NCBI RefSeq assembly: GCF_040115645.1
Contig: NC_089576.1
Coordinates: 1,054,001 to 1,118,000 of the forward strand
Direction of reading: 5' to 3'
DNA length: 64,000 nucleotides
Origin: Euwallacea fornicatus
Taxonomy: Eukaryota > Arthropoda > Insecta > Coleoptera > Curculionidae
Translations under genes and position numbers: made by a program
Shown here: piece by piece, positions 1 through 10,159 of the stretch
How the letters are laid out: each line of letters begins with the position of its first letter
How positions within the stretch are numbered: position 1 is the first letter of the stretch
The notes under the pieces: generated by a model
Database searches by the model: none
What the model saw: the letters and a program-made list of their open reading frames with translations, nothing else
Told to the model about the DNA's origin: nothing

Positions 1-463
1 AGATCGTGAGCGTCGCCAAGGCTCAACACTACAAATTTCGGATAAAACCGGGAATATTTTTTAAACAAATAGAGATATTTATTTGAAATTTTCAGGGTGT
101 AACTAAAATTTTATGTCCTTGCTAACTAAAATACCAAACACATATAATTTCATTTGATATTTGAGAGAAACTTACAAAAATTCCAGACTTCATAATAAAA
201 AATGTTAATTCAAATGGATTGTCTGACACACCATTGACGAGAGCAAAAAAGCTCTTTCTAACGAGCCACCGCTTCTTTACACACTATGATCCGTTCCCGA
301 GATATTTAAGCTTTTATCTGAGCACATTCACAGCGCCCTCTACAGAAAACTTGTAAATATACTAAAAAGTTCATATACAAAAATGATGCAGAAGCTTTCC
401 ACGAATTAAATTATTAAATTTTCAGTACACCTTCTCATTGCATTTTCTTCAGATAGTGGACAT
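1..463. other. Non-coding, nothing recognised
   Basis: AT-rich sequence with no convincing reading frame or RNA gene. It may be the 5' flank or decayed end of the mariner-like remnant that follows, but no clear inverted repeat was seen. Confidence 0.4.
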
Positions 464-1240
464 GTGTACGTTCACTATATGAGATGCGCCCCCAACGGCA
501 AAGTCGGGATTAAAAAAATGTTTCCAACATTTTCTTACAATCACTTTTCTTATACCATTTTTCGTTTCCACGTTTCATCTCCAACAGACTTGGAGACACA
601 GCCGGAGTTCTCTATTAAGAAAACACCCGATACAAGAGCTACTGCGAGCAGATTTTGAAAGAAAGACAACATTTCGCAATGGGCCTCCCCATAAAACAGA
701 GCGTGAACCAGATTTTACGAAAAATATTCTTTTTACTGATGAGGCTTCTTTTACAAAAGAGGCAATTTTCAATTGAAGGAACAACCATCAGTGAAGGGAA
801 AAGGATCACAGGGAAACAGTAGTTAGCCAATTCCAACGTAAATTTAGGAAGTCATTTTGGGGAGTACAACTTTCAGTCATGTTAAATTACCTCAAAATTT
901 AAATTCTGCAAATTATTTGAACTTTTTGGCGCCCCAACGTCCAGAAATACTGGAAAATATCCATTCGCAGACACGTCGAAAAAATGTGGCTTATGAATGA
1001 TGGTGGTCCCGCCCACTACTCCAGATACATCAGGAGATATTCGAATAATGCTTTTCCTGCTAAGTAGAATGGTCGTGGTGACGATGCTCCATAACAATGG
1101 GTACCAAGAAGCTCCCGATCTAAACCCTTTAGATTTTTTTCTGTGGCGTAATGTAAATGAAAATGCGTACAGTAGCCCCAACGAAAACTTTTGAAAGGAA
1201 ACGATTGAGATTGTGTTTGCATAGATTAAATCAAAATGAG
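464..1240 (+). mobile_element. Decayed mariner-like (IS630-type DDE) transposase
   Basis: Read across several frames on the plus strand, this stretch spells pieces of the insect mariner-like transposase family. FTDEASF near 730 is the first catalytic-Asp region. NDGGPAHYS near 1000 is the second. PDLNPLDFFLW near 1120 is the third, acidic region. In-frame stops and frameshifts separate the pieces, so no functional enzyme is encoded. The copy is old: no matching terminal inverted repeats were found. It lies about 300 bp from a Tc1-like element, so this end of the window has collected several insertions. Confidence 0.8.
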
Positions 1241-1531
1241 ATAAGAATGGAGAAAGTACAAGTTGACTCTCTCAAAAAGGTCAGGGCTTGTATTCGTATT
1301 AATGGAAGATATTTCGGACGGTTAATAGAATGACATTTGTTAGGTTTGATGGATTGTTCCTACTCTCATAACTTTTTATTTTTTTTTTATCTAAAAGACG
1401 GAGATTAATTGAATTTTCGACAAAATCGCAAAAGATCTTTGGAAAAAAATAATATATGAACGTTTTTCTAAACTATCATAAAACGCCTCGTTTCTGTTTT
1501 ATTAAGAGTTTTTGGGCACATATTTATAATA

Positions 1532-3055
1532 TTGGCCAAAAGTGGGTGAACAAATAAAAAATTCAGGATTTTCAATCATTCATACAATAAACCCTATATC
1601 AAATTTACATTTTTCGCTCAAATAGCTAACTGAAAAAAGCAACGAAAAACTACAATTCTCATCAGTTAATGTTAAAAACATGAAAACGTGAATGTAGTCC
1701 TGGCCAAAAATAGATGAACAAAATCAACTTAATATAAAAAATAATACAAACTCTTGTTATATTTTCAACCAAAATACAACAAGGGGATGGGTCAGTAATT
1801 GGCATAACATCCCGTATTATTACTAACTTCGTTCCATTGTCTGGGCATTGATTCTATAAGACGTTCAATAATGGACAAGTCCATCTAGTCCAGGCGTCTT
1901 GCAAAGCTGAGAATAGCAGATCTCGATTTGTGCAAGTTCGTGCCCTAATTTTGTTGTCTAGGGTCTCCCATAGGTTGCCTGTGGGATTTAAATCCAGAGG
2001 TTGCGAGGGCTACGTTGTGACTGGGACCAATTCACTCTGCAAAAGTCTTTTAAAGAACTCTGACGCGTGTTTAGGGTCGTTGTCGTGTTGGAAAATAAAT
2101 GGCAAATGCGTATTTTCCTCGATGAAAGGCAAAATTGTGAGTTTTCAAAGCATTTTTATACATTAATCTGCCCATTATTCCCTTAAATCTACATAGTGGG
2201 CCCATTTCGTATCACGAAAAAACATCTCCAAACTGAACCTCCACCGTGCTTTACAATAGGTTTTGTATACTTTGGCACGAAACGAGTATTAGGCGGAGGT
2301 CGTCCATGTGTAATGCTAACTGAAGAGATCGAATTAAACTTTGATCCATCGTTGAAACGGACACGCTTCCACTGTGCAATTGTCCAATTTTGTCGTCCTT
2401 TAGCAAATTGTAATAGGGCTTTAATTTTTTTTTGTTTTTTTTGACAACAGCGGTTTTTTAACTGGTCTTCCGGGAAATAACTTAGCCTTTACTAGCTTAG
2501 GCCCGATCGTCCTAAAAGTTATTGAACGCAACCCAATTTTCGCAATTTTGGCTTTTATTTTATTGGAGAAGAGAAAAGGATCTGGAACGAACATCTTCTT
2601 AATGGCCCTAGGAAGTCTCTCGTCAACTTTTCCGGGTCGCCCCGGCTTTTCTTAAATTGACACTTCTCCCCTTTGATGACACCTTCTAATTATCATGTTT
2701 ACAATAGATTTTGCTGGTTCGAATTGCTTCGCAATCCGACTGGCTAACTCCTGCATTTTTACCGGTTAAAACACGCAATTTAAGATCTGCGGAAATATCA
2801 TCACCACGTGACACTTTTTAAAACTCAACTCACTTTTCACTATTACCGCATGCGCCAAAGACATGCGCTTACGAACAAATATTCCAATACTAGAAACGAT
2901 TTGGGTGTTTTGTGAGTGCACTGTCTCTTCGCTTTTCCCAGTTAGATATTTAGTTGGTTATTTAAGCGAAAAATTTTATTTAATTCGATACGGGGCTTAT
3001 AGTATGAATTATTGAAAATCCTATATTTTTTAATTATTCATCCACTTTTGGCCAA
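1532..3055 (-). mobile_element. Degenerate Tc1-like transposon with long TIRs
   Basis: Both ends carry imperfect inverted repeats of roughly 115-130 bp, starting TTGGCCAAAAGTGG, at about 1532-1650 and 2925-3055. Each end abuts a TA dinucleotide, the usual Tc1/mariner target. A second internal copy of the TGGCCAAAA motif near 1703 suggests inverted-repeat/direct-repeat ends. The minus strand reads, with many stops and frameshifts, as a Tc1 transposase. The N-terminal helix-turn-helix region lies near 2780-2600. A block resembling DxDPKH lies near 2090-2050, and the SQSPDLNPIENLW-like and SMPRQW-like C-terminal blocks lie near 2000-1840. It cannot encode a working enzyme. It lies immediately beyond the last recognisable exon of the odorant receptor. 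Confidence 0.85.
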
Positions 3056-3150
3056 TATTGCATATAGAATTTCCAGCATAAAATGACGTGATCTACCTCC
3101 CATATCAATTTGGCATTATAATTTAAAAAACACCACATAGATTTACATAC

Positions 3151-4354
3151 CGTTAAAGCTGCATCCGTGTCCATATATCTGAAACGCCCCACGTCAATGG
3201 ACAAAGGCTTCTGAGCTCGCATGAGCATAAACAACAAATCCCTTTTTATCTGCTCCCTTTGGTCCATCCAGTTGCTTTCGTATACTGCGTTTGCTACGTT
3301 TTGACTCTAGGAATATGAACAAGACTATTTCCAGTAAAATAATTGATCCTAACCGACCTCCACGATTACTTCATTGGCGCTCCACGCCAGGGCACCTAGG
3401 TTGATAACCAGTAAACATAGGTACATCAGACTGTAAGGGATTTCAATTATCGATTCGACCGAAATGATCTGTAGAAGAGCACCCGCCCCATGGAGTGATT
3501 CCAGGGCCCATTCTAAAAATATTGTATTTTTGATGGCTTCGTTTAAGTCTTTAACGAATCTAAAATCGGTCAATTTTCGGCTAAAAGAAACCTCTCTGTG
3601 CACTTTTCCTTCTTTACCGAATTAGAAATTTGTGTTCTAATATCAGACGGCGTAAAGTGGTTTCGTCCTCACTTCTTTTCCCATTGAAACTAAAGCATCT
3701 CCTCACGTTCAGCTGCAGAATTCGCAAGTGTGTGGTAGAAAAAACCATCAACGTCTGCAAAGGAGTCTGGGACGCGCAGTTGAATAAGAACCCATAAAAC
3801 GCTATTACTACGTTGTAAATTGTCACAATTAAATCGTGTTTTTCTTTATTAAACGGGAACCACAACTCGTACATGAAATGCTCATTCACCCCCTTGGCAT
3901 ACTTTACGTACAGGTTCAGGATAACAAACCATAAGATACCAAAACCACTGCAGGAACACTGGCAAAAGGTGGCGATTTTGTAATATTTCACTCGACTCAA
4001 ATATATTGAGACCATGTGTTTATCCCCACTATTAAGAACTTGTTGCTCCCTCTCGATAACGACTTTAAACATGTGAGGAATTCCATTTTTGAGGAAAATC
4101 ATGATTTTGTAGTTAATTTCCAAAATTAAGATTGTTAACGTTATGAATGTGTAAAGCTCCGACATCGGATAGTGGCCCCACATTTGGAACAATCTTAGTA
4201 TCATCGATATGTTGTAGGAAACATAAGCGACCTGAACAGAAATTGAATATGTAAAATAGAGTTTTTGTAAAGAACGTTGCTGAGATACGGGAATTTTCCA
4301 TACTCCTGTGAGAAGCATGAAAAATTTAGCTACTTTGTAAAGGCTTATTGCCAT
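3151..4354 (-). CDS. Odorant receptor (7tm_6 family), 3' end missing
   Basis: Insect odorant receptor. These are inverted seven-helix channel subunits that pair with Orco in olfactory neurons. Exons on the minus strand are 4354-3618, 3559-3358 and 3306-3151, with 58- and 51-bp introns and phases 2 and 0. Together they give 365 residues. Family features are an N-terminus running into a hydrophobic LLTGVW region and several hydrophobic spans. The conserved C-terminal half reads FVKDLNEA, then WSANEVIVE, SQNVANAVYESNW and LLFMLMRAQKPL. After ACG at 3151 a GTATGT donor calls for one more short exon (the YSYF-type ending of the family). None is visible between there and position 1, and a Tc1-like element occupies 1532-3055. 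Translation without splicing would stop about 40 codons on. The gene is either 3'-truncated or its last exon lies outside the window. The start is ATG 4354; an upstream splice acceptor hints at a 5'UTR intron. Confidence 0.88.
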
Positions 4355-5298
4355 ATCCTGAAACACAATGTGGTTAGAATTTTGAGATTTTTGAATATAA
4401 GATAACTCACTGCAATTGACTTCTTATAACTGTTTTGTTGCTGCCCAAGTGAAGTCCTGAGCCAATTTCCCCCACCGAATCGATGTTTTTATAAACCGCT
4501 TCATGGATGCCTTATAAATTTATAATGATAAGATCTTTGTTCTGAAGCAGTAATTAGTACGTAAATAATCACTATTTATAACAAAATAAGCTGAAACATG
4601 GTGCAATTATCCATTTTCTATCTAATTTTCCCATTTTTTAATTTAATAGGCCGATTCGAGGTCGGGCCACAGGTGTTTTGGGAAGTAGTAAGGCAAAAAT
4701 TCCATTATTACATATTTAAATGCAATTCTCCGTTAACGCATGTGATAGCCTGAAGTGACCAACAGCAATCTTTTTAGAATTTGCAAATCATTGAAGATTA
4801 GTTGGAGCTTGTGGAATTTGCTACTAACTTTTCCTTGGCACCTAAATCTCCTACAAACTCTCCTCCTACTGCCATATTCTCCCCATTTTTATCGGCATTT
4901 TCGTCTCATCTTCGCTTGCCAAATTCGCTTTAATAACTCTTAGTTTCTACCAGACCGACGACTTTCGGTGTAATAATCCATGCAGCTATAACGTTCGATA
5001 TTAAATTCAAGGTGATCCATCGAACTACCTGCAATTCTCTTTTAAGAACACCATTGAAAGGTTACTCATCACCTGCGTTTGCTCCAAAGTACCAAAAATT
5101 CAAAGTTTATGAAGGTTTTTAAGGTGTTAATATGTCAGGATGTCTTTTTTTAATACAACATTTTACATAGCACCACAAGAATGATGGTGGCAGTAAATAA
5201 GTATATTGAAGATTTTGCCAACGATACGTAACAAAAAAGTAATTTTCTCTAAAAAAATAATCGTTTCTAAATTCTTCTGAAAACAGCATAAACACCCA
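4355..5298. other. Intergenic, no gene seen
   Basis: AT-rich DNA upstream of the odorant receptor. A possible 5'UTR exon ends at a GTGAGT donor near 4410 (minus strand). Short reading frames at 4755-4943 and 5119-5322 match no family I know and look like chance. Confidence 0.4.
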
Positions 5299-6390
5299 AG
5301 GTGTTTTTGGCTGACTGCCCATTGAAAGTGCTTACAGAACGAGGAAAACTGAGAAAAGCCATTTGGTATTCAGCCATTTCATTCAAGATCTAGTGATTGA
5401 AAATATTTTCAAAATGGCGGCACTTTCGAAAGTACCAAAAATTCATACCAACTTTGTTATTTTAAACGAAATCATTGTTTTTTTATGATTTTTATTGAAT
5501 TTCAGGTCCACCTTGTGTAGTATACTGCTAATCTAAAATATCAACTTTCAGAGATAAAAATGGTTTTATGTAAAAGTTGGCAAAAATGTTCTGTGTAAAA
5601 AAATTGTTATAGTGGAACTAATAAACAAAATTTTACCGCTAGAAAGTCAAAAAATTGCTGTTCATTTTTTATTTTGAGAATTATTTACAAAGTGGTTTGC
5701 AAAATAAATTGAACTAGACCGACACGCAAAAGTGCCAAAAAGTCACTTTCTTCAAATGGGACACTCCATACTTTATTGCACGAGTTAAAAAACCATTTCA
5801 ATTATGTAACATTTTTCTATTCTTACATAAGAATTGTGTTGAGTTATTTAAAACTGTTACGCGATTGAATGCAGAATGAAATGGCCTTTTGACCCATTTA
5901 ATAAAATATGAATTGTCCCAATTGAGGAAAGTGACTTTTTGGCATTTTTGTGTTGGCCTAAGTCAATTTCTTTCACGAACCATCCTTTAGATAATTGTCG
6001 CAATTGAAATTGAGAAAGTGCAAGAAGTGCAAATTTTTAACTTTTTATTGACAAAATTTTGTTCTGCCTTTGTCAGTTTCACTGTAAGATTTCATTATTT
6101 CACACACAACAAATGTATATTTGCAAGTTGACACTTTAGATTAGCGGCATATTGCACAAAGCTGACCTGAAATTTAATATGGAATCATAAAAAAAACATA
6201 AAACAATCATTTTATTTAAATTAACAAAGCTTTCAACAATTTCCGGTATTGCCGGAAGTGCCTCTATTTTAAAAATATTTTCAATCAATAGGTCTTGGGC
6301 TCAAATGGCTGCAACCCAATTGTACTTTTCCATTTACACAAATAAATACCTTTAACCAGCACTTAGCCAAAGGCACCCTGTGAACACGTG
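5299..6390. repeat. Large imperfect palindrome (foldback)
   Basis: The left half (about 5299-5830) is matched by the reverse complement of the right half (about 5845-6390). Matched blocks include CAGCCATTT with ATTGAAAATATTTT (near 5370 and 6310), TTTATGATT with AATTTCAGGTC (near 5490 and 6170), CTGCTAATCTAAA/CCGCTAATCTAAA (near 5528 and 6140), and GCCAAAAAGTCACTTTC (near 5733 and 5935). The centre is near 5838. The arms differ by scattered substitutions and small indels, so the structure is not recent. No coding potential was seen. It could be a foldback-type element or the source of a long hairpin RNA; the sequence alone does not decide. Confidence 0.75.
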
Positions 6391-6773
6391 TGATAAGACA
6401 TTCATATGGGCAAGGCATAACTGCTAGATTTTTCTGAGAATGGCCGAACACCTGGTCAAAGAACCTTCAATATAATTTTAATTTATTATAATTTTATAAA
6501 TGTGATACGATTAGGTAAAGTTCGTTAAATAATTGTTATACCTGTTTCCTATGGTCAGCGCTGTTAACAGATGTGTTATATAATGTTGTTTTATCATTAT
6601 GTCCGATTGGGATGATTAAAACATGGTTTTGGTTCTAAATTTAGGTTTATAAATGTCCAATTACCGGAAAGATTCCATAGATCGTGTGAAAAAAACAGTT
6701 GAAATTTGTAATATAAATATTCATTGGTGATTAATGTTTGTCAACTTGTTATACAATCTTCGAACAAAATTGG
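6391..6773. other. Upstream region of first cuticle gene
   Basis: AT-rich non-coding DNA leading into the TATA box of the cuticular gene at 6844. No repeats or other genes seen. Confidence 0.4.
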
Positions 6774-6808
6774 TATAAAAGATTTTGGGATTTGCTAAGG
6801 AGTTCAGT
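6774..6808 (+). promoter_or_regulatory. Core promoter of first cuticle gene
   Basis: TATAAAA at 6774-6780 is followed 32 bp later by an arthropod initiator-like TCAGT at 6804-6808. The ATG lies about 36 bp further on. The spacing fits an RNA polymerase II core promoter. Confidence 0.7.
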
Positions 6809-6843
6809 GTTGTGAAATCGAGCAGAGAAACAAACAAAGAAAA

Positions 6844-7524
6844 ATGGCATTAAAGGTAAGTAAATTGAGTGTTTTTGAGTGCTGCGTAAAAATGTCTTGT
6901 GTTAAAAGTTTAAACAATTAGTTAACAATTTTTAAGTACGTGAAAACCTAGGTACCAATAACACAAGAAAATGTATATTTGATAATCATAAAGCCCTCGA
7001 TACTTTATGGTTCAAATTTATCTCGTGATTTTTAGGTCGTCATTCTGGCAGCTACTTTGGCCTTGGCTACAGCCAGCAACTTCGAATCATCATTTATTTC
7101 CTCCCCAGTGGTCCCTTCTTCCTACTCTGCGCCCCTAATTAGCAACACCATCACACCCACCTTTGCTAGATCTTCATTCCCAATCAGCCACTCCGGTCCT
7201 ACTTACTCAGCCTACAATGCCCCAGCTGTGTCTGCCTACAGCGCCCCAGCTGTCTCTGGCTACGGTGTTCCAACAGGGTCCTCGTACAATGTACCAGTTG
7301 CATCAGCTCCAATTGATTCAACGTACGGTGCGCCGTTTGAATCAGCACCAATTCTTTCTTCCTACAACACCCCAGTAGTTTCGACCTATAACGCCCCAAT
7401 TGCTTCAACGTTCAGCAGTTCAGCTTTATCTGGATACGCCTCCTCGCACAGTTCTGTGTATGCGGCACCGGCTGTATCTCCATACCGTGCCCCTGCTCTA
7501 GAACCTTACGGATCTTCTTGGTAA
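6844..7524 (+). CDS. Ala/Pro/Ser/Tyr-rich cuticular protein
   Basis: Secreted low-complexity structural protein of the cuticle. Exon 1 (6844-6855) encodes only MALK. Exon 2 (7036-7524) starts after a TTTTTAG acceptor and completes the signal peptide VVILAATLALATA. The mature chain repeats short Ser-Tyr-x-Ala-Pro units (SAYSAPAVS, STYNAP and variants) and ends in a Tyr/Ser-rich tail with TGG before the stop. Total 166 residues. No Rebers-Riddiford chitin-binding consensus is visible, so I place it with the low-complexity cuticular proteins rather than CPR. The 4-codon first exon is shared with the genes at 9173 and 12972, so these are tandem relatives. AATAAA at 7539-7544 is the probable polyadenylation signal. 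Confidence 0.85.
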
Positions 7525-7538
7525 TTGAAATTTGTGCA

Positions 7539-7544
7539 AATAAA
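7539..7544 (+). terminator. Polyadenylation signal
   Basis: AATAAA 15 bp after the stop codon of the first cuticle gene. Confidence 0.6.
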
Positions 7545-7898
7545 ACATCGTAAAATGTACTTATTGGTTTTAATAAATTTTTAATTTGGACTTTTGATTA
7601 TACAAGTAAACGTTCAGTAACTTCGCGTATGTCGAAAGAATATAGTAATTGAATAACATGCAAAATTTGTGTAATTGATGAAGGACTCTCGTGACCACTA
7701 TTTAGAGTAACTTCAAGAAATCTCCGACGTTCATTTCGATAAATCTACACTACTCTTCTACAACCGCCAAGAAGAGTTTAGAAACCCCCCACAAAACCTT
7801 TATTATCAAATTATCATAGAGCTCGAACAACCTTAGGACCATAACCTGCAGAACTTAAGGCTAGAGATGAATGGGTAGAAACAATAAGAGTAGCCCTA

Positions 7899-8213
7899 TT
7901 AAGGCGGTACTTCAGGAACGCCACACGTCACTGGTGCCGGTGCTGAGTCAGCTGCAGGAGATGCGTAGCCTACAGTTGACGAGTATGCCACAGGTGATGC
8001 GTAACTTACGATAGTGGCTGCATTACCAATGGGGGATGGTGTTGTATGTTTGGTAGCAGCTGCATGGCCAATAGCAGTTGATGCATATGCAGAAGCCGAG
8101 TTAGATCCGCTACTGTCATAGCTTGAAACGACTGCGCGGCTGACTAGGCCAAGAACATCTCTGGGGGGGTGGGGGGTTAAAAATTACTCCTGCGTCAGCT
8201 AGAGTAAGCGTAA
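7899..8213 (-). pseudogene. Decayed cuticular protein copy
   Basis: The minus strand encodes an Ala/Ser/Tyr/Pro-rich chain (VSYASPVAYS, VGYASPAA) ending at TAA 7899-7901, clearly related to its neighbours. Upstream, a signal-peptide-like run (LLILIVTLTLADAG) lies in a different frame. The two are separated by a G-rich tract (plus strand 8163-8176, seven G, T, six G) where one base would have to be gained or lost. No matching 4-codon first exon with an ATG was found. It is probably a dying tandem copy. The frameshift sits in a homopolymer, so an assembly error is possible. Confidence 0.65.
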
Positions 8214-9109
8214 CTATCAGAATCAGCAAATAATAATAATATTTAAATTTTATTACGATTAATATTTTTTTGGATTTCGGAATTTGCTTACTCTCTCTGG
8301 CATTTTTTTGAGTTGCTATTGTTTCCGACGATGGGAAACTCACACATTTTGAAACCGGACTCAGGCGTTTTATGTCCTTGTGCCGTAATAGTCACCATTA
8401 AGATTGACATCTCCAAGACTTGTAATTCATAAATGTCACACAACTGAGACCTGATTACTAAAAGGTTTCTGGTTTTTTAATAACTGCTTATGTACTATTA
8501 AACATTAAAGCCCTAGGTAAATTGCTCTTGATCTTCTTCATGAGAACAATCCTACCAAAAATACTTCATAAGAACACTGACAACTTTAATTTTGTCAGTA
8601 GACACATGCAGGCAGAACACTAATTTAACAATTGTTGTTGCTCAGTTAATTATATGCAAAACGAACTTAAAGTTTTCAACTTTCTGATTACCACACTACC
8701 CCTTAAGTAATCATCCAATAAATCGGTTCTTTTGTTTAATTACTAAGTCGATGTGTTGGCAAATTGATCCAGGCGTTATCAACATTTTACGTATGTTGAA
8801 TTTTTCAGTAGCGCTGCCAAAAGTATTTGTTTGTCGATACAAATTGTATTTAATGTTTAGTGATTCGATCCAGAAAAACTGGCTACAGAGTGAATATTAA
8901 AGTGCAAATAGCGTAAATTAGCAAAAGTTAATTAATATATCACCACCTTTTACGATTATTCGGTAACTCTGTAATATCGGCAATACCTACATTTTTAATG
9001 AACGAGTCGACCGTGATGCGAGCTCCGCGTTTAGCCTACAAGATTTTTTTGGGCGAAAGTTGATTCCACGCCCAAGGAGATTCGACCACCGTATCCTTAG
9101 CAACTTTTG
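8214..9109. other. Intergenic between cuticle copies
   Basis: AT-rich DNA separating the decayed minus-strand copy from the next plus-strand cuticle gene. No gene or repeat recognised. Confidence 0.4.
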
Positions 9110-9147
9110 TATAAAATTGAAACATTTGTGCAGAATTGTATCAGTTT
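9110..9147 (+). promoter_or_regulatory. Core promoter of second cuticle gene
   Basis: TATAAAA at 9110-9116 with a TCAGTT initiator at 9142-9147. The layout matches the promoter at 6774 and precedes the ATG by about 26 bp. Confidence 0.7.
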
Positions 9148-9172
9148 TGAGAAACAAACCGAACGAACAACA

Positions 9173-10077
9173 ATGGCTTTCAAAGTAAGTGCTCAGAGAT
9201 TATCAAACATCAAACTGCAAGATAACTATGGACACAAACGATATTAATCGATTTTCTCCATTAGCTCATCGTCTTTACCACTATTTTGGCCTTCGCCAAC
9301 GCTGGTTTTCTCCACCAACCCGCCGCTCTTTCCTATTCTGCTCCAGCAATTACCAGTTACGCCGCCCCAGCCATAACCAGCTATGCTGCCCCAGCCGTAG
9401 CTGCCTACTCGTCCCCAGCTGTGGTCTCCAAATCGGTCAGCTCTACCTACCAGAGCCACCCAACTCAAATCGCCACCAGCTACGCCGCAGCTGCTCCCAT
9501 CGTCTCGAAATCCATCGTTGCCCCAGCTCCAGCTTTCGTGTCAACTTACTCCGCCCCAGCCCCCGTTTTGGCTAAAACTTACGCCGCCCCTGTAGCCACC
9601 TATGCCGCCGCCGCCCCAGTTGTCGCCTCTTATTCTGCCCCTTCAGTGTCCAAATCCGTGATTTCAACCTACACCACCCACTCAGCACCCTCTGTAGTAT
9701 CCGCCTATTCTGCTCCTATCTTAGCTAAGGCATCTCCAATAGTCAGCAGTTACTCTGCTCCGGCTGTAGCCTACAGTTCCCCAGCTGTGGCCGCCTACTC
9801 TACGCCATTTGTAGCTAAGGCTGCTCCAGCTCTGGCTCACTCTGTGCCTTCTGTGGCCTACTCTGCTCCAGCTCTGGCTCACTCTGTTCCTTCTGTGGCC
9901 TACTCTGCTCCAGCAGTGTCCTACTCCTCTCCTTCTGTAGCATACTCTGCACCCTCAGTAGCCTACACCGCTCCATCTGTAGCGTACTCTTCCCCAGCTG
10001 TAGCCTACTCTGCTCCTGTGGTGACCAAAACTATTGCTCAACCTGTAGTATCCAGCTATGCTGCCCCCGCTTGGTAA
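9173..10077 (+). CDS. Ala/Pro-rich repetitive cuticular protein
   Basis: Secreted structural cuticle protein of about 274 residues. Exon 1 (9173-9184) encodes MAFK and ends at a GTAAGT donor. Exon 2 (9265-10077) adds LIVFTTILAFANAG, giving a typical signal peptide. The mature protein is almost entirely repeats: SYAAPAITSYAAPA near the N-terminus, VSKS-containing spacers in the middle, then a run of near-identical SVAYSAP units between about 9840 and 10010. There is no chitin-binding R&R motif. The late run has near-identical codons, which suggests recent slippage or unequal exchange. The exon structure matches the genes at 6844 and 12972. AATAAA at 10154-10159 is the likely polyadenylation signal. 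Confidence 0.88.
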
Positions 10078-10153
10078 AGATGTGATTGCGCTGTAGACAA
10101 TTTATTTATTTATTTGTATACACGTTGGCAAATGACTTTGAAAAATTATTGTA

Positions 10154-10159
10154 AATAAA
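10154..10159 (+). terminator. Polyadenylation signal
   Basis: AATAAA about 77 bp after the stop codon of the second cuticle gene. Confidence 0.55.

Noticed and set aside
3034..3150. Receptor continuing in frame past 3151 to a stop at 3034
   Set aside because: A perfect GTATGT donor sits at the boundary and the extra residues do not resemble the family ending. Read-through cannot be excluded but is less likely.
4410..4514. Upstream ATG (MKRF) as the odorant receptor start
   Set aside because: Its frame hits a stop before any donor in the right phase; ATG 4354 fits the family N-terminus.
9189..9575. Arg/Ser-rich plus-strand frame inside the second cuticle gene
   Set aside because: A shadow frame of the repetitive cuticle coding sequence.
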